DNA of 64,000 nucleotides, from positions 2,294,001-2,358,000 of the forward strand of contig NZ_CP012677.1 in the NCBI RefSeq assembly GCF_001294625.1, in the 5' to 3' direction. The notes beneath the pieces are model-generated. The model saw nothing but the letters and a program-made list of their open reading frames with translations, did not search any database and was not told the origin of the DNA. Positions 46,391 to 55,487 of the stretch are shown here, piece after piece. The position numbers and the translations under genes were made by a program. Position 1 is the first letter of the stretch. The number at the start of each line of letters is the position of its first letter. Source of the DNA: Arthrobacter alpinus. Its GTDB lineage: Bacteria > Actinomycetota > Actinomycetes > Actinomycetales > Micrococcaceae.

Positions 46391-47695
46391 ATGACATCCG
46401 CCCCTTGGCCCGCACCGTTTGCCGCAACACCCTTGGACGCCACCGTCACCATTCCGGCATCCAAATCGCTGACCAACAGGTACCTGGTTCTGGCTGCCGT
46501 GGCCGACGGCGTGTGCCGGCTGCGCGCGCCCCTGGCCTCTAGGGACTCCGATCTGATGATCCAGGCCCTGCGCGCCCTGGGCGCGGGGATCCAGGAAGTA
46601 CCCGGGAGCGGACCCGTGCCGGATCTGGTGGTCACCCCCATCCCCGCTGGCCATTGCGTGGATGCGTCCGTCGACTGCGGGCTAGCCGGGACTGTCATGC
46701 GTTTTGTCCCCCCGCTGGCCGCGCTGCTGTCAGGGGAGGTGAGCTTCGACGGCGACCCCGCCGCCAGGGTGCGCCCCATGGCCCCCATTGTGGCCGCCCT
46801 GGCGGGTCTGGGTGTCAAGGTCAGTGACGGTGCCGACGGGCTGATGCCGTTCACGGTCCACGGCACCGGCACTGTTCGTGGCGGCCATGTGGCCATCGAT
46901 GCCGCCGGCTCCTCACAGTTCATCTCGGCCATCTTGTTGGTGGCCGCCCGGTTCACGCAGGGCCTGCACCTGGAGCACACCGGAGAATCGGTGCCCAGTG
47001 TTGACCATATTTCCATGACGGTTCAGGTGCTGCGGTCCCTGGGTGTCACGGTGGATGACTCCACCCCTAAGCACTGGATAGTTGCCCCGGGTCCCATTGC
47101 GGCCTTTGACGTGGTCCTGGAGCAGGACCTCTCCAACGCGGGCCCGTTCCTGGCCGCCGCTCTGGCCTCGCGCGGCACCGTGCGGATCCCGAACTGGCCG
47201 CTGAATACCACCCAAGTCGGAGATAAGTGGCGTGAGATCCTGCCACAGTTCGGTGCCACCGTCAGCCTGGACGACGGCGTCTTGACGGTGACGGGAGGGC
47301 CCGAAATTCTCGGTGTCGACATTGCCGACACCAGCGAACTTGCCCCCTCCGCGGCCGCCCTCTGCGCCCTAGCCACGGGCCCGTCTCGGCTGCGGGGCAT
47401 CGCCCATCTGCGCGGACACGAGACGGACCGGCTCGCGGCGCTGGTTGCCGAGATCAACGCCCTGGGCGGGAACGCCGTCGAAACTCCGGACGGGCTGATC
47501 ATCAACCCCGCCCCGCTGCACGGCGGGGTGTTCCACAGCTACGAGGACCACCGCATGGCCACGGCCGGTGCCATCATCGGGCTCGCCGTGCCCGGCGTCA
47601 CGGTGGAAGATATCGCCACCACCGCCAAAACCATGCCTGCCTTCCCGCAGATGTGGGCCGACATGGTGGCCCAGACCACTGTGACCGAAGCGTAG
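46391..47695 (+). CDS. aroA: 3-phosphoshikimate 1-carboxyvinyltransferase (EPSP synthase)
   Basis: This 434-residue enzyme of the shikimate pathway joins shikimate-3-phosphate and PEP. Visible blocks are ASKSLTNRYLVLAAVADG near residue 25, DCGLAGTVMRFVPPLAAL, DAAGSSQFISAILL and the C-terminal YEDHRMATAGAIIGLAVPG. Length is typical. It is followed four bases later by rsgA, a common actinobacterial pairing. Confidence 0.96.
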   Translation: MTSAPWPAPFAATPLDATVTIPASKSLTNRYLVLAAVADGVCRLRAPLASRDSDLMIQALRALGAGIQEVPGSGPVPDLVVTPIPAGHCVDASVDCGLAGTVMRFVPPLAALLSGEVSFDGDPAARVRPMAPIVAALAGLGVKVSDGADGLMPFTVHGTGTVRGGHVAIDAAGSSQFISAILLVAARFTQGLHLEHTGESVPSVDHISMTVQVLRSLGVTVDDSTPKHWIVAPGPIAAFDVVLEQDLSNAGPFLAAALASRGTVRIPNWPLNTTQVGDKWREILPQFGATVSLDDGVLTVTGGPEILGVDIADTSELAPSAAALCALATGPSRLRGIAHLRGHETDRLAALVAEINALGGNAVETPDGLIINPAPLHGGVFHSYEDHRMATAGAIIGLAVPGVTVEDIATTAKTMPAFPQMWADMVAQTTVTEA

Positions 47696-47699
47696 GCCG

Positions 47700-48830
47700 A
47701 TGGCAAACGATTACAGCACCTGGGACGAATCAGATGTCAGGGTCAGGCCCAACAAAAAGGGCAGCAGGCCACGCACCAAGGACCGACCGGCACATGATGA
47801 CGCCGTCATTGGACGCATCATCACGGTGGACCGTGGCCGTTACACCGGCATCGTGGACGAGGACCTGCCCACCGAGCGCCTACTCATCGCCGCGAGGGCC
47901 CGCGAACTGCGCCGCTCCCCCGTGGTGGCCGGCGACTTCGTAGCCCTGGTGGGTGACACCTCAGGCAAGCCGGACACCCTGGCACGCCTGGTGCGCGTGG
48001 AGGAACGCCGCACACTGTTGCGCCGCAGCGCCGATGACACGGACCCGATTGAGCGCGTAGTGGTGGCCAACGCTGACCAGCTGGTCATCGTGGTGGCCGC
48101 GGCCAACCCCGAGCCGCGCACGGGTTTCATCGACAGGGCCCTGGTGGCCGCCTACGATTCGGGCATCGCCCCGATTCTGCTGATCACCAAGGCAGACATC
48201 AAGGACCCTGCCGAACTGCTGGCCAACTACGAGCACCTGGAGATGACAGTCATCATCAGCCGCACTGCTTCCGCAGGCGCCGCAGACGCCGCCTCCGCCA
48301 TTGACGCGCGCAGCGACGACGGTGACTCCGCCCTTTTGGCTGGCGGCGCCGTCGAACAGCTGCGGGAATTCCTTGACGGCAAGGTCAGCGTCATGGTCGG
48401 GCACTCGGGTGTGGGCAAGTCCACTATGGTCAACGCGCTCACCGGCTCCCAGCGTGCCACGGGCGGCGTGAATGCCGTGACGGGTCGCGGCCGGCACACC
48501 TCATCCTCGGCGCTGGCCCTGCGATTGAAGGACGGCGAGCCCCGCTCCTGGATCATTGACACCCCGGGCATCCGCTCCTTCGGGCTGGCCCATGTGAACC
48601 CCGACAGGATCTTGGCGGCCTTCCCCGACCTGCAACCAGGTACCGACGACTGCGAACGCGGTTGCAAGCATGACAGCGTCGCCGTCAACTGTGGCCTGGA
48701 CCCGTATGTTGCCGCCGGTCATGCCGGCGACGCCGGGCCGGCACGGCTGGCGTCGCTGCGGCGCCTGCTGGGCACCAGCGACCGCACCGAAGGGCGCGCC
48801 GAGGCCAAGGAACTTGGCCAGATCGACTGA
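47700..48830 (+). CDS. rsgA: ribosome small subunit-dependent GTPase RsgA
   Basis: This 376-residue circularly permuted GTPase has an N-terminal OB fold. G4 LLITKAD comes before G1 GHSGVGKST and G3 [10 protein letters not shown], the order that defines the RsgA/YjeQ family. A C-terminal zinc motif is [17 protein letters not shown]. It assists late maturation of the 30S subunit. Co-transcribed with aroA. Confidence 0.95.
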   Translation: MANDYSTWDESDVRVRPNKKGSRPRTKDRPAHDDAVIGRIITVDRGRYTGIVDEDLPTERLLIAARARELRRSPVVAGDFVALVGDTSGKPDTLARLVRVEERRTLLRRSADDTDPIERVVVANADQLVIVVAAANPEPRTGFIDRALVAAYDSGIAPILLITKADIKDPAELLANYEHLEMTVIISRTASAGAADAASAIDARSDDGDSALLAGGAVEQLREFLDGKVSVMVGHSGVGKSTMVNALTGSQRATGGVNAVTGRGRHTSSSALALRLKDGEPRSWIIDTPGIRSFGLAHVNPDRILAAFPDLQPGTDDCERGCKHDSVAVNCGLDPYVAAGHAGDAGPARLASLRRLLGTSDRTEGRAEAKELGQID

Positions 48831-48951
48831 CCGGCGGTCGAGACCTGGCCAACTCGCCACCGCAGGCGATCCGGCATTTTTCCGGCGACTATCCGACGCG
48901 TCGGCCTGTTCCCCGCCCGCGTGCCAGCCAGCCTAGTCCCCCAACTACCGA

Positions 48952-48957
48952 TAACGT
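48952..48957 (+). promoter_or_regulatory. -10 element for a probable leaderless hisN-like transcript
   Basis: TAACGT ends seven bases before the ATG at 48965. No Shine-Dalgarno sequence is present. Confidence 0.45.
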
Positions 48958-48964
48958 GGTGAGT

Positions 48965-49777
48965 ATGACGCCCCCACAGACGTACAACGATGACCTCCGC
49001 CTGGCCCATGTCCTGGCCGACACCGTCGATTCCCTGACCATGTCCCGTTTCAAGGCCCTGGATCTGCAGGTTGAGACCAAGCCGGATCTGACGCCTGTGA
49101 CCGATGCAGACAAGGCGGCCGAGGAGTCCATCCGTAGCCAGCTGTCCCGGGTCCGTCCCCGCGATGCCGTGCTCGGTGAGGAGTTTGGCAGCAGCGGCCA
49201 CGGCTCGCGGCGTTGGATCATCGACCCGATCGATGGCACCAAGAATTTTGTGCGCGGCGTTCCGGTCTGGGCCACATTGATCGCCTTGGTCGACGAGGGC
49301 CGGCCGGTGGTGGGCCTTGTCAGCGCGCCGGCTTTAGGCAAGCGGTGGTGGGCTGCCGAGGGCACCGGAGCGTACATGGGCAAATCCCTGGCCGCCGCAA
49401 CCCGCATCCGAGTCTCTAACGTCACCGAGCTCTCCGACGCTTCCCTTTCCTACTCCTCGCTGACCGGATGGGCCGAACGCGGCAACCGGGAGGAATTTCT
49501 GGGGCTCACCGACGACGTGTGGCGCACCCGCGCGTACGGCGACTTTTGGTCGTACTGCATGGTTGCCGAAGGCGCCGTTGACATTGCCTGCGAGCCCGAG
49601 CTGAACTTGTATGACATGGCCGCCCTGGTACCGATCATCACCGAGGCCGGCGGACGCTTCACCTCGCTCGAGGGCGTGGATGGACCCTTCGGCGGCAACG
49701 CCTTGGCCACTAATTCCATTTTGCACGCAGAGGTCTTGCGCCGCTTGAACCCGGGCTGGGATGACCTCCTCGCCTAA
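48965..49777 (+). CDS. hisN: inositol monophosphatase family protein, probable histidinol-phosphatase
   Basis: This 270-residue IMPase-fold phosphatase has [38 protein letters not shown], carrying the metal ligands Glu, Asp and Asp. A second ligand block is [21 protein letters not shown]. Actinobacterial HisN enzymes of this family hydrolyse histidinol phosphate; an inositol phosphatase role is possible. The ATG at 48965 is chosen over two upstream GTGs because of the leaderless promoter pattern. A strong terminator follows. Confidence 0.85.
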   Translation: MTPPQTYNDDLRLAHVLADTVDSLTMSRFKALDLQVETKPDLTPVTDADKAAEESIRSQLSRVRPRDAVLGEEFGSSGHGSRRWIIDPIDGTKNFVRGVPVWATLIALVDEGRPVVGLVSAPALGKRWWAAEGTGAYMGKSLAAATRIRVSNVTELSDASLSYSSLTGWAERGNREEFLGLTDDVWRTRAYGDFWSYCMVAEGAVDIACEPELNLYDMAALVPIITEAGGRFTSLEGVDGPFGGNALATNSILHAEVLRRLNPGWDDLLA

Positions 49778-49802
49778 TCCTTTCATCAAGCACAGGTGAG
49801 TT

Positions 49803-49838
49803 AAGTACGACGGCGGTCACCGCCGTCGTACTTTTTTT
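49803..49838 (+). terminator. intrinsic terminator after hisN-like gene
   Basis: A perfect 14-bp stem AAGTACGACGGCGG / CCGCCGTCGTACTT with loop TCA runs into TTTTTTT. It is the strongest terminator in the window. Confidence 0.95.
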
Positions 49839-49905
49839 GCCTTTGCTCGGTAGTCACCACCGCCCGTTACCCGGCGTAACAAATGCGTCGGGCCCGCCGT
49901 TGGGC

Positions 49906-49911
49906 TACTAT
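49906..49911 (+). promoter_or_regulatory. -10 element before the SAM-IV riboswitch
   Basis: TACTAT lies about 10 bases before the first conserved riboswitch base, which places transcription start at the aptamer's 5' end. No clear -35 was seen. Confidence 0.4.
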
Positions 49912-49920
49912 TTTTTGCAT

Positions 49921-50034
49921 AGGTCACGAGTGCCAGCGCTAAACCCCGGTTTGCTGGCCGGCAACCCTCCTTTCGCGGCGGGGTGCCCCGGGTGACGACC
50001 TGGCCTGGCCGGAGCGGTCATGGCAAGCGCGGAT
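49921..50034 (+). ncRNA. SAM-IV riboswitch aptamer
   Basis: The segment contains GGTCACGAGTGCCAGCG, GCTGGCCGGCAACCCTCC, GGGGTGCCCCGGGTGACGACC and the 3' pseudoknot strand GGCAAGCGCGG, in the order and spacing of mycobacterial SAM-IV aptamers. It binds S-adenosylmethionine and switches off sulfur genes when SAM is plentiful. It precedes a cysteine-desulfurase-like gene. Confidence 0.93.
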
Positions 50035-50080
50035 TTTTTGGCTCTGTCTGCTTTTTTGACGGCGGGGTCAGATAAGAATC

Positions 50081-50095
50081 CTTCCTTTAAGGAAG
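50081..50095 (+). promoter_or_regulatory. hairpin sequestering the ribosome-binding site
   Basis: CTTCC-TTTAA-GGAAG forms a small hairpin whose right arm is the Shine-Dalgarno of the gene starting at 50100. It may be part of the SAM-IV expression platform, controlling translation rather than termination. Confidence 0.5.
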
Positions 50096-50099
50096 CCTC

Positions 50100-51494
50100 A
50101 TGAGTTCTGCCATCTTGGAAAACATTTCCCTCGCCAGTTCACCGTTGCTGCCCGTGGTGGGCAACGACCTCAAAGCCCCGTTGATCCACGGCGCTAGTGT
50201 CCGGTACGCCAACCTGGACTACGCCGCGTCGGCCCCGGCTGTGGAGGATGTGGCCGCGCACTTGGCGCAGATTCTGCCCTACTACGCCAGTGTGCACCGC
50301 GGCGCAGGATTCGCCTCACAGGTGAGTACCTCGGTGTATGAAAATGCACGGCACATTGTGGCTAATTTTCTCGGTGCCCGGCCCGATGACACCGTCATCT
50401 TCACCCGCAACACCACCGATTCCCTGAACCTCCTGGCTGGCTGCGTGCAGACCCTGCTGGAAAGCAACTCCAACGCCAACGGTGAGGTCCTGTACCTGGA
50501 CATTGAGCACCACGCGAACCTGCTGCCGTGGCAGGCGCTGCCCCACCGTTCGGTCGTCGCAGGTGACACCATCGCCGCCACATTGTCCCGTGTGGAGACG
50601 CAGCTGCGGGCAGGAAATGTGGTGCTCCTGGCTATCACGGGCGCCTCAAATGTGACAGGCGAAGTGCTCCCTGTGGCGGAATTTTCCGCCCTGGCCCACA
50701 AGTACGGGGCCCGGATTGTGGTGGATGCGGCCCAGCTGGCACCCCACCGGCGCATCGACATCGCAGCCAGCGGCATCGACTACGTGGCGTTCTCCGGGCA
50801 CAAGCTCTATGCACCCTTTGGTGCGGGGGTGCTGGTTGGCCGCTCCGATTGGCTGGACACAGGCAAACCGCATCTGGCCGGCGGCGGCGCCGTCAAGGAC
50901 GTCCGGATGGAATCGGTGCTGTGGACGCAGGGCCCGGCCCGGCATGAGGCCGGCTCCCCCAACGTACTCGGCGCCGCCACCTTGGCCAGGGCCGCCCAGG
51001 TACTCGGCGCGTTGGACGCGAATCAATGGCACGACCACGAGCAGCAGCTGCGCTCCCACCTGGTATCCGGGCTTCAGGAGCTCGACGGCGTCACGGTCCA
51101 CCAGCTCTTCACCGACTCGGACGCCTACGCCGAGTGCGGTTCCATCGGCGTAGTGAACTTCTCCATCGCCGGGTACGACGCCGGACTGGTCGCCGCCTAC
51201 TTGTCCGCCGAGCATGGCGTGGGCGTGCGTGACGGCAAGTTCTGCGCCCACCCGGCGCTGCGCCGCCTGGGCCTGGCCTCGGGGTCGCTGCGTGCCAGCT
51301 TTGGTCTAGGCTCCCGGCTGGAGGACGCGCAGCGTCTGATCGACGGCGTGGGCGCCCTCCTGCGCAACGGGTTGGGCTGGGACTATGTAGTGGACGCCGG
51401 ACGCTGGGTGCCCGCCAACGATTCGCGCACCTTTCCATCGTGGGCGCCGAACACGCCCGGAACCGCCGGCGCAGCCCCCTGCGCCACCGACTGA
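50100..51494 (+). CDS. aminotransferase class V protein, cysteine desulfurase-like
   Basis: This 464-residue fold-type I PLP enzyme has LDYAASAPAVEDVAAHLAQILPYYASVHRGAG, typical of the NifS/SufS superfamily, and the PLP lysine in FSGHKLYAPFGAG. The ligand loop FTRNTTDSLNLL and C-terminal GVGVRDGKFCAHPAL are also present. A desulfurase or selenocysteine-lyase-like activity is likely. The SAM-IV riboswitch upstream indicates control by methionine/SAM status. No SUF or ISC scaffold genes are adjacent, so a role in sulfur salvage is more likely than housekeeping Fe-S assembly. Confidence 0.85.
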   Translation: MSSAILENISLASSPLLPVVGNDLKAPLIHGASVRYANLDYAASAPAVEDVAAHLAQILPYYASVHRGAGFASQVSTSVYENARHIVANFLGARPDDTVIFTRNTTDSLNLLAGCVQTLLESNSNANGEVLYLDIEHHANLLPWQALPHRSVVAGDTIAATLSRVETQLRAGNVVLLAITGASNVTGEVLPVAEFSALAHKYGARIVVDAAQLAPHRRIDIAASGIDYVAFSGHKLYAPFGAGVLVGRSDWLDTGKPHLAGGGAVKDVRMESVLWTQGPARHEAGSPNVLGAATLARAAQVLGALDANQWHDHEQQLRSHLVSGLQELDGVTVHQLFTDSDAYAECGSIGVVNFSIAGYDAGLVAAYLSAEHGVGVRDGKFCAHPALRRLGLASGSLRASFGLGSRLEDAQRLIDGVGALLRNGLGWDYVVDAGRWVPANDSRTFPSWAPNTPGTAGAAPCATD

Positions 51495-51569
51495 GGTGCT
51501 CCGGAGCTCGAGCTTGTCCGGACCCCGGTAGAGTGGACGGCGGAAACGGCACAACTATTCAGGAGTGGC

Positions 51570-52331
51570 ATGGCGGGGACGGGCGGACCGGTCTTTGACA
51601 GCACGCGGCGCACAGAGATGGCCAACGCTTTTCAGGCGGGCGGCAAACACTATGACGATGTCCGCCCAAGCTATCCGCTGGCGTCATTGGAGTGGCTTAG
51701 CGCCGGCGCCGATATCCGCGATGCACTGGACGTCGGCGCCGGAACCGGCAAGTACACCCAACTGTTGACAGGGCGCGGGTGGGCGGTGACCGCCGTCGAC
51801 CCTTCAACGGACATGCTCGAGCAACTGCGGCACAAGCTGCCACAGGTTCAGGCCCTGGTGGGACGGGCCGAGGACCTTAACCTGCCGGCGGATTCTGTTG
51901 ACGTGGCCGTGGTGGCGCAGGCCTGGCACTGGTGCGATCCATTGCTGGCCAGCACGGAGCTTGCCCGCGTGCTGCGCCCTGGCGGAATTCTTGGGCTCAT
52001 CTGGAACCAGCTCGATGTCAGCGTGCCGTGGGTGCACCGGCTGGCCCGGATCATGCATGCAGGGGACGTCCACAAGCCAGGCTTTCGCCCCGACGTGGGG
52101 CCCGAATTTCATGACCTTCAAAGCCATGCAACTCTCTGGATGCAGGTAGCCACGCCCGAGGACCTGCTGGAGCTAGTCAAATCCCGTAGCTACTATTTGA
52201 AAGCCAACGACACCATCCGGGCCAAGGTCCAGGGCAATCTTCGCTGGTACTTATTCGAGCATCTGGGCCATGCTCCGGGCGAAGAACTCGAGCTGCCCTA
52301 TTTCACCCAGACGTGGCGGGCCAGGGTGTGA
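51570..52331 (+). CDS. class I SAM-dependent methyltransferase
   Basis: This 253-residue Methyltransf_11-type protein has motif I ALDVGAGTGKYTQLL near residue 55, motif II VDPSTDMLEQLR and VDVAVVAQAWHWCDP with the following VLRPGGILGLIWNQ. AGGAG precedes the ATG. Substrate unknown. It lies 75 bp after the desulfurase-like gene on the same strand and might share its SAM-responsive transcript, which is an inference. Confidence 0.9.
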   Translation: MAGTGGPVFDSTRRTEMANAFQAGGKHYDDVRPSYPLASLEWLSAGADIRDALDVGAGTGKYTQLLTGRGWAVTAVDPSTDMLEQLRHKLPQVQALVGRAEDLNLPADSVDVAVVAQAWHWCDPLLASTELARVLRPGGILGLIWNQLDVSVPWVHRLARIMHAGDVHKPGFRPDVGPEFHDLQSHATLWMQVATPEDLLELVKSRSYYLKANDTIRAKVQGNLRWYLFEHLGHAPGEELELPYFTQTWRARV

Positions 52332-52346
52332 ACACCCGCTCTCGCC

Positions 52347-52376
52347 TCGACAGGAAAGCCCCGCCACGGCTATAAT
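52347..52376 (+). promoter_or_regulatory. mntH promoter
   Basis: -35 TCGACA (52347-52352) and -10 TATAAT (52371-52376) are 18 bp apart. Confidence 0.6.
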
Positions 52377-52385
52377 TTCGGTATG

Positions 52386-52404
52386 CCTAAATTAACTATT
52401 TAGG
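52386..52404. promoter_or_regulatory. candidate MntR operator at the mntH transcription start
   Basis: CCTAAATTAACTATTTAGG is a 19-bp interrupted palindrome (CCTAAAT/ATTTAGG, 5-base centre). The length and position just past the -10 fit DtxR/MntR-family operators. An MntR-type regulator gene follows mntH. Confidence 0.6.
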
Positions 52405-52417
52405 ATTCTGGAAGGGA

Positions 52418-53680
52418 ATGGCATTGCTGGAGACCACGGACGTCACCTCCGCACCGGCACGACGAGGCAAGGGTGGACTGTTCTTCCTCTTGGGGCCTGC
52501 ATTCGTCGCCGCCATCGCCTACGTGGACCCTGGCAACGTGGCCGCAAACCTCACTTCCGGCGCCACCTACGGGTATCTTCTGGTGTGGGTGCTGGTTGCC
52601 GCGAATTTCATGGCCATGCTGATCCAGTACCAGTCGGCAAAACTGGGCCTTGTCACCGGAAAATCCCTTCCGGAGCTTCTTGGCGAACGACTCTCCACCT
52701 CCGGACGGCGACTATTCTGGGTTCAAGCCGAGCTCGTCGCGATGGCCACCGATCTGGCCGAGGTGGTGGGTGGCGCCATCGCGCTGAACCTGCTGTTCGG
52801 CGTGCCGCTGCCGCTGGGCGGGCTGATCGTGGGCATTGCCTCCATGGCCCTGTTGACGGTGCAAAACCGCCGTGGCCAACGCCATTTTGAATCCATCATC
52901 ATCTTCTTGCTCGTCATCATCACCGTGGGTTTCCTGGCGGGGTTGGTCCTGAGCCCGCCAGACCCGGCCGGAGTGTTGGCTGGCATGGTGCCGCGGTTCC
53001 AGGGCGCCGACAGCATCTTGCTGGCCGCCGGCATGCTTGGCGCCACCGTCATGCCGCACGCCATTTATTTGCATTCACAGTTAGCCAAGGACCGGCACAC
53101 GGATGCCCGCGGCACCCCGGAACGTCTAGCCCACATCCTCAAGGCCACCCGTTGGGACGTTATCATTGCGCTTCTGCTGGCCGGTGCCGTGAACATTGGC
53201 ATGCTGTTGCTGGCCGCCTCCACTTTGGAGGGAGTGGCCGGCACGGAGACCATCGAGGGCGCCCACGCCGCGATTGTGGAGAGCCTGGGCCCGGTGATCG
53301 GCGTCGTGTTCGCTGTGGGGCTGCTCGCCTCCGGACTGGCGTCCACCTCAGTAGGGGCGTATGCCGGTGCCACCATCATGAACGGCCTCCTGAAAGTCCG
53401 CATCCCGCTGCTGACCAGGCGCGTCATCAGCCTGATTCCGGCCATCGGCCTGCTGTGGCTGGGAGTGAACCCCACATGGGCCTTGATCATCAGCCAAATC
53501 GTCTTGAGCTTCGGCATCCCGTTTGCCCTGGTCCCGCTGCTGCGCCTGACCTCCAGTAAAGAGCTCATGGGCATTCACCGCGACCGGCTGCCCTTGCGCT
53601 TGGCCTCCCTGGTGAGCGTGGTGTTAATTGTGGCCCTCAATGGTGTGCTGCTGTGGCTAACGTTCACCGGCAAGGCGTAA
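52418..53680 (+). CDS. mntH: Nramp family divalent metal (manganese) transporter MntH
   Basis: This 420-residue protein has eleven TM segments. The metal-binding TM1 motif is YVDPGNVAANLTSGATYGY, and TM6 carries MPHAIYLHSQL with the conserved Met-Pro-His. Proton-coupled import of Mn2+ is the usual role. GGAAGGGA precedes the ATG. It has its own promoter with a palindromic operator and is followed 17 bp later by the regulator gene. Confidence 0.94.
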   Translation: MALLETTDVTSAPARRGKGGLFFLLGPAFVAAIAYVDPGNVAANLTSGATYGYLLVWVLVAANFMAMLIQYQSAKLGLVTGKSLPELLGERLSTSGRRLFWVQAELVAMATDLAEVVGGAIALNLLFGVPLPLGGLIVGIASMALLTVQNRRGQRHFESIIIFLLVIITVGFLAGLVLSPPDPAGVLAGMVPRFQGADSILLAAGMLGATVMPHAIYLHSQLAKDRHTDARGTPERLAHILKATRWDVIIALLLAGAVNIGMLLLAASTLEGVAGTETIEGAHAAIVESLGPVIGVVFAVGLLASGLASTSVGAYAGATIMNGLLKVRIPLLTRRVISLIPAIGLLWLGVNPTWALIISQIVLSFGIPFALVPLLRLTSSKELMGIHRDRLPLRLASLVSVVLIVALNGVLLWLTFTGKA

Positions 53681-53684
53681 CCGG

Positions 53685-53690
53685 TAGGCT
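53685..53690 (+). promoter_or_regulatory. -10 element for a probable leaderless mntR transcript
   Basis: TAGGCT ends seven bases before the GTG at 53698. No ribosome-binding site lies between. Confidence 0.4.
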
Positions 53691-53697
53691 AGAACAC

Positions 53698-54513
53698 GTG
53701 AAAGCGCCCCTTACCTCCTCCAGCATCGAAGACTACGTCAAGGTCATCTACGCGTTCACCGAGTGGCAGGACAAGCCGATCACGTCCACGCAGCTTGCCG
53801 TGCGGCTCGGCGTGGCGAATTCCTCGGTGTCGGAAATGGTCCGCAAGCTCAAGGATCAGGGCCTGGTGGACCACAAACCCTACAGTCCCATCCACCTCAC
53901 GGAGCCTGGCCTGAAGCTTGCCCTAGCCATGGTCCGCCGCCACCGCTTGCTGGAGACCTACCTGGTCCGTGAGCTTGGCTATTCCTGGGACGAGGTCCAC
54001 GATGAGGCCGAGCAGTTGGAGCACGCCGTCTCCGAGACATTCATTGAGCGCATGTCCGCCAAGCTGGGCCACCCCACCCGGGATCCGCACGGCGACCCCA
54101 TCCCCGACCCGCATGGGGGCATCAGCATGCCACCATCGCACCGTCTCGACGAGCTGGATCCCGGGCACCGGGGTTGCGTCAGCCGCATCAGCGACCACGA
54201 TCCGGAGCTGCTGCGCTACCTGGGCCAGCACGGCATCGGCCTAGACACCGAGCTGGAAATTGTTGGCAGGCGCCCCTTTGGCGGCACCTTGGAGGTCCGC
54301 AGGATCACCTCCCCCGGCGTGCCGGACACAGGCCCACAGGGCACTGCTGTGGCTGACACGGACGACGCCGGCCACCTGAACTTGGGCGACGAGGCTGCGG
54401 CGTCGCTCTGGGTCACGACACAGGGATACCACCCAGGCTGCACCGTGCAAGAACTCACGGGCGGATCGCTCATGACACCCCACTCCGACGCGCTGGACCA
54501 CCCGGGGTCCTAG
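53698..54513 (+). CDS. mntR: DtxR/MntR family metal-dependent regulator
   Basis: This 271-residue protein has an N-terminal winged HTH (SSIEDYVKVIYAFTEWQDKPITSTQLAVRLGVANSSVSEMVRKLKDQGLVDH). The metal-binding dimerisation domain is RHRLLETYLVRELGYSWDEVHDEAEQLEHAVSE, and a C-terminal FeoA/SH3-like domain follows. The gene lies directly after mntH, supporting manganese rather than iron specificity. The GTG at 53698 is chosen because similarity starts there and a -10 sits directly upstream. It would repress mntH when Mn2+ is sufficient. Confidence 0.88.
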   Translation: MKAPLTSSSIEDYVKVIYAFTEWQDKPITSTQLAVRLGVANSSVSEMVRKLKDQGLVDHKPYSPIHLTEPGLKLALAMVRRHRLLETYLVRELGYSWDEVHDEAEQLEHAVSETFIERMSAKLGHPTRDPHGDPIPDPHGGISMPPSHRLDELDPGHRGCVSRISDHDPELLRYLGQHGIGLDTELEIVGRRPFGGTLEVRRITSPGVPDTGPQGTAVADTDDAGHLNLGDEAAASLWVTTQGYHPGCTVQELTGGSLMTPHSDALDHPGS

Positions 54514-54890
54514 TTGCGGGCGAGTGCTCTTTCGGCAACGAAATACCCGCCGGTGGCCACCAACATGACCACTCCGGGCACCAAGGTGCCAGCGGCCAGC
54601 AGCGTCACCCCGGCCACAAGGAAGACTCCCAGTGCGGCCCATCTGACGGTGTTCTCTGGAAGCCGTCGTTCGCTGTGCGGGGCCATGAAGATACCCCAGA
54701 GCACCACTACCGCTACCGGGATGCCGATGCCCAGCACCAGGTTCCACGGACTGCTTTGCCGCAAGCCCCAGAACAGGAATGCGGCGATCATCGCCACTTC
54801 CAAGGCGAAGCCCACACCAGCCACCAGCATTGTTGCTAGGTCCGTATTGAGCCAGCTGGTTTTCACCGCAGTAGCCTTCCGCCGGCCCAT
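54510..54890 (-). CDS. small membrane protein (DUF2568/YrdB-like)
   Basis: This 126-residue protein has four predicted TM helices: residues ~19-41, ~45-65, ~84-102 and ~106-122. The overall pattern resembles DUF2568. The ATG at 54890 is chosen because GGAGC precedes it. It starts one base after the stop of the acyl-CoA synthetase fragment, and its own stop overlaps the mntR stop (convergent, 4 bases). Function unknown. Confidence 0.7.
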   Translation of the reverse strand: MGRRKATAVKTSWLNTDLATMLVAGVGFALEVAMIAAFLFWGLRQSSPWNLVLGIGIPVAVVVLWGIFMAPHSERRLPENTVRWAALGVFLVAGVTLLAAGTLVPGVVMLVATGGYFVAERALARN

Positions 54891-54891
54891 G

Positions 54892-55443
54892 CTAGAGCTC
54901 CTGTTCCGAGGCAGCGCCGTCCTGAGCAAAGGCCCCGGTACCGGCGGCCATCTCAGAAAAGGCCACGTCGTAGCCAAAGGCCTCACCACGGGCCACAACC
55001 ACTAGGGGTGAAGCGTCGTTGGGAATCCCGCCTTGCGGGAGGAGCTTTCGGCGGTACTCGGCGTCGCAAATCACCAGGCGCGCACCGCTGGAGTGCAGGT
55101 GAAGGGCCATTTGGTCATGGGTGGAACCTGTCGGCAGGGGGACGTTGCTGACCTCTAGGCGCCACATGCCCAGCAACGCAATGAGCAGTTCCACCGACTT
55201 TTCCATCAGCGTGGCCACCTGGTCGCCGCGGCACACGCCAAGGCTGCGTAGGGCAGCAGCGAACCGCGCGGATTTCTCGCGCAGTTCACTGTACGTTAGA
55301 TCTATAGTGCCCAGATTGGCGTCAGTCACCGTGAATGCGATGTTGTCACCCGGGTGCCGGTCGCACAACAATTGCGCTGCCGATACCCCGGGCACCCCGA
55401 AGGTGTCCAAAAGCCCGTCACCACCATCGTGCGCGTGAATCAT
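54892..55443 (-). pseudogene. acyl-CoA synthetase fragment (N-terminal ~180 residues only)
   Basis: The 183 residues match only the N-terminal part of an AMP-binding acyl- or acetyl-CoA synthetase-like enzyme (LTYSELREKSARFAAALRSLG, VATLMEKSVELLIALLGMWRLE, ARLVICDAEYRRKLL). It stops at ASEQEL before any adenylation motif (no SGTTG, no A5/A8/A10). Full-length relatives exceed 500 residues. The rest has been lost, and a small membrane-protein gene follows at once. It is probably a relic, though the frame is intact and could still be translated. Confidence 0.75.
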
Positions 55444-55487
55444 CGTTTTCCTTGGTGCCGGACGCCAAAGCTAGGCGTGCGCCGGTT

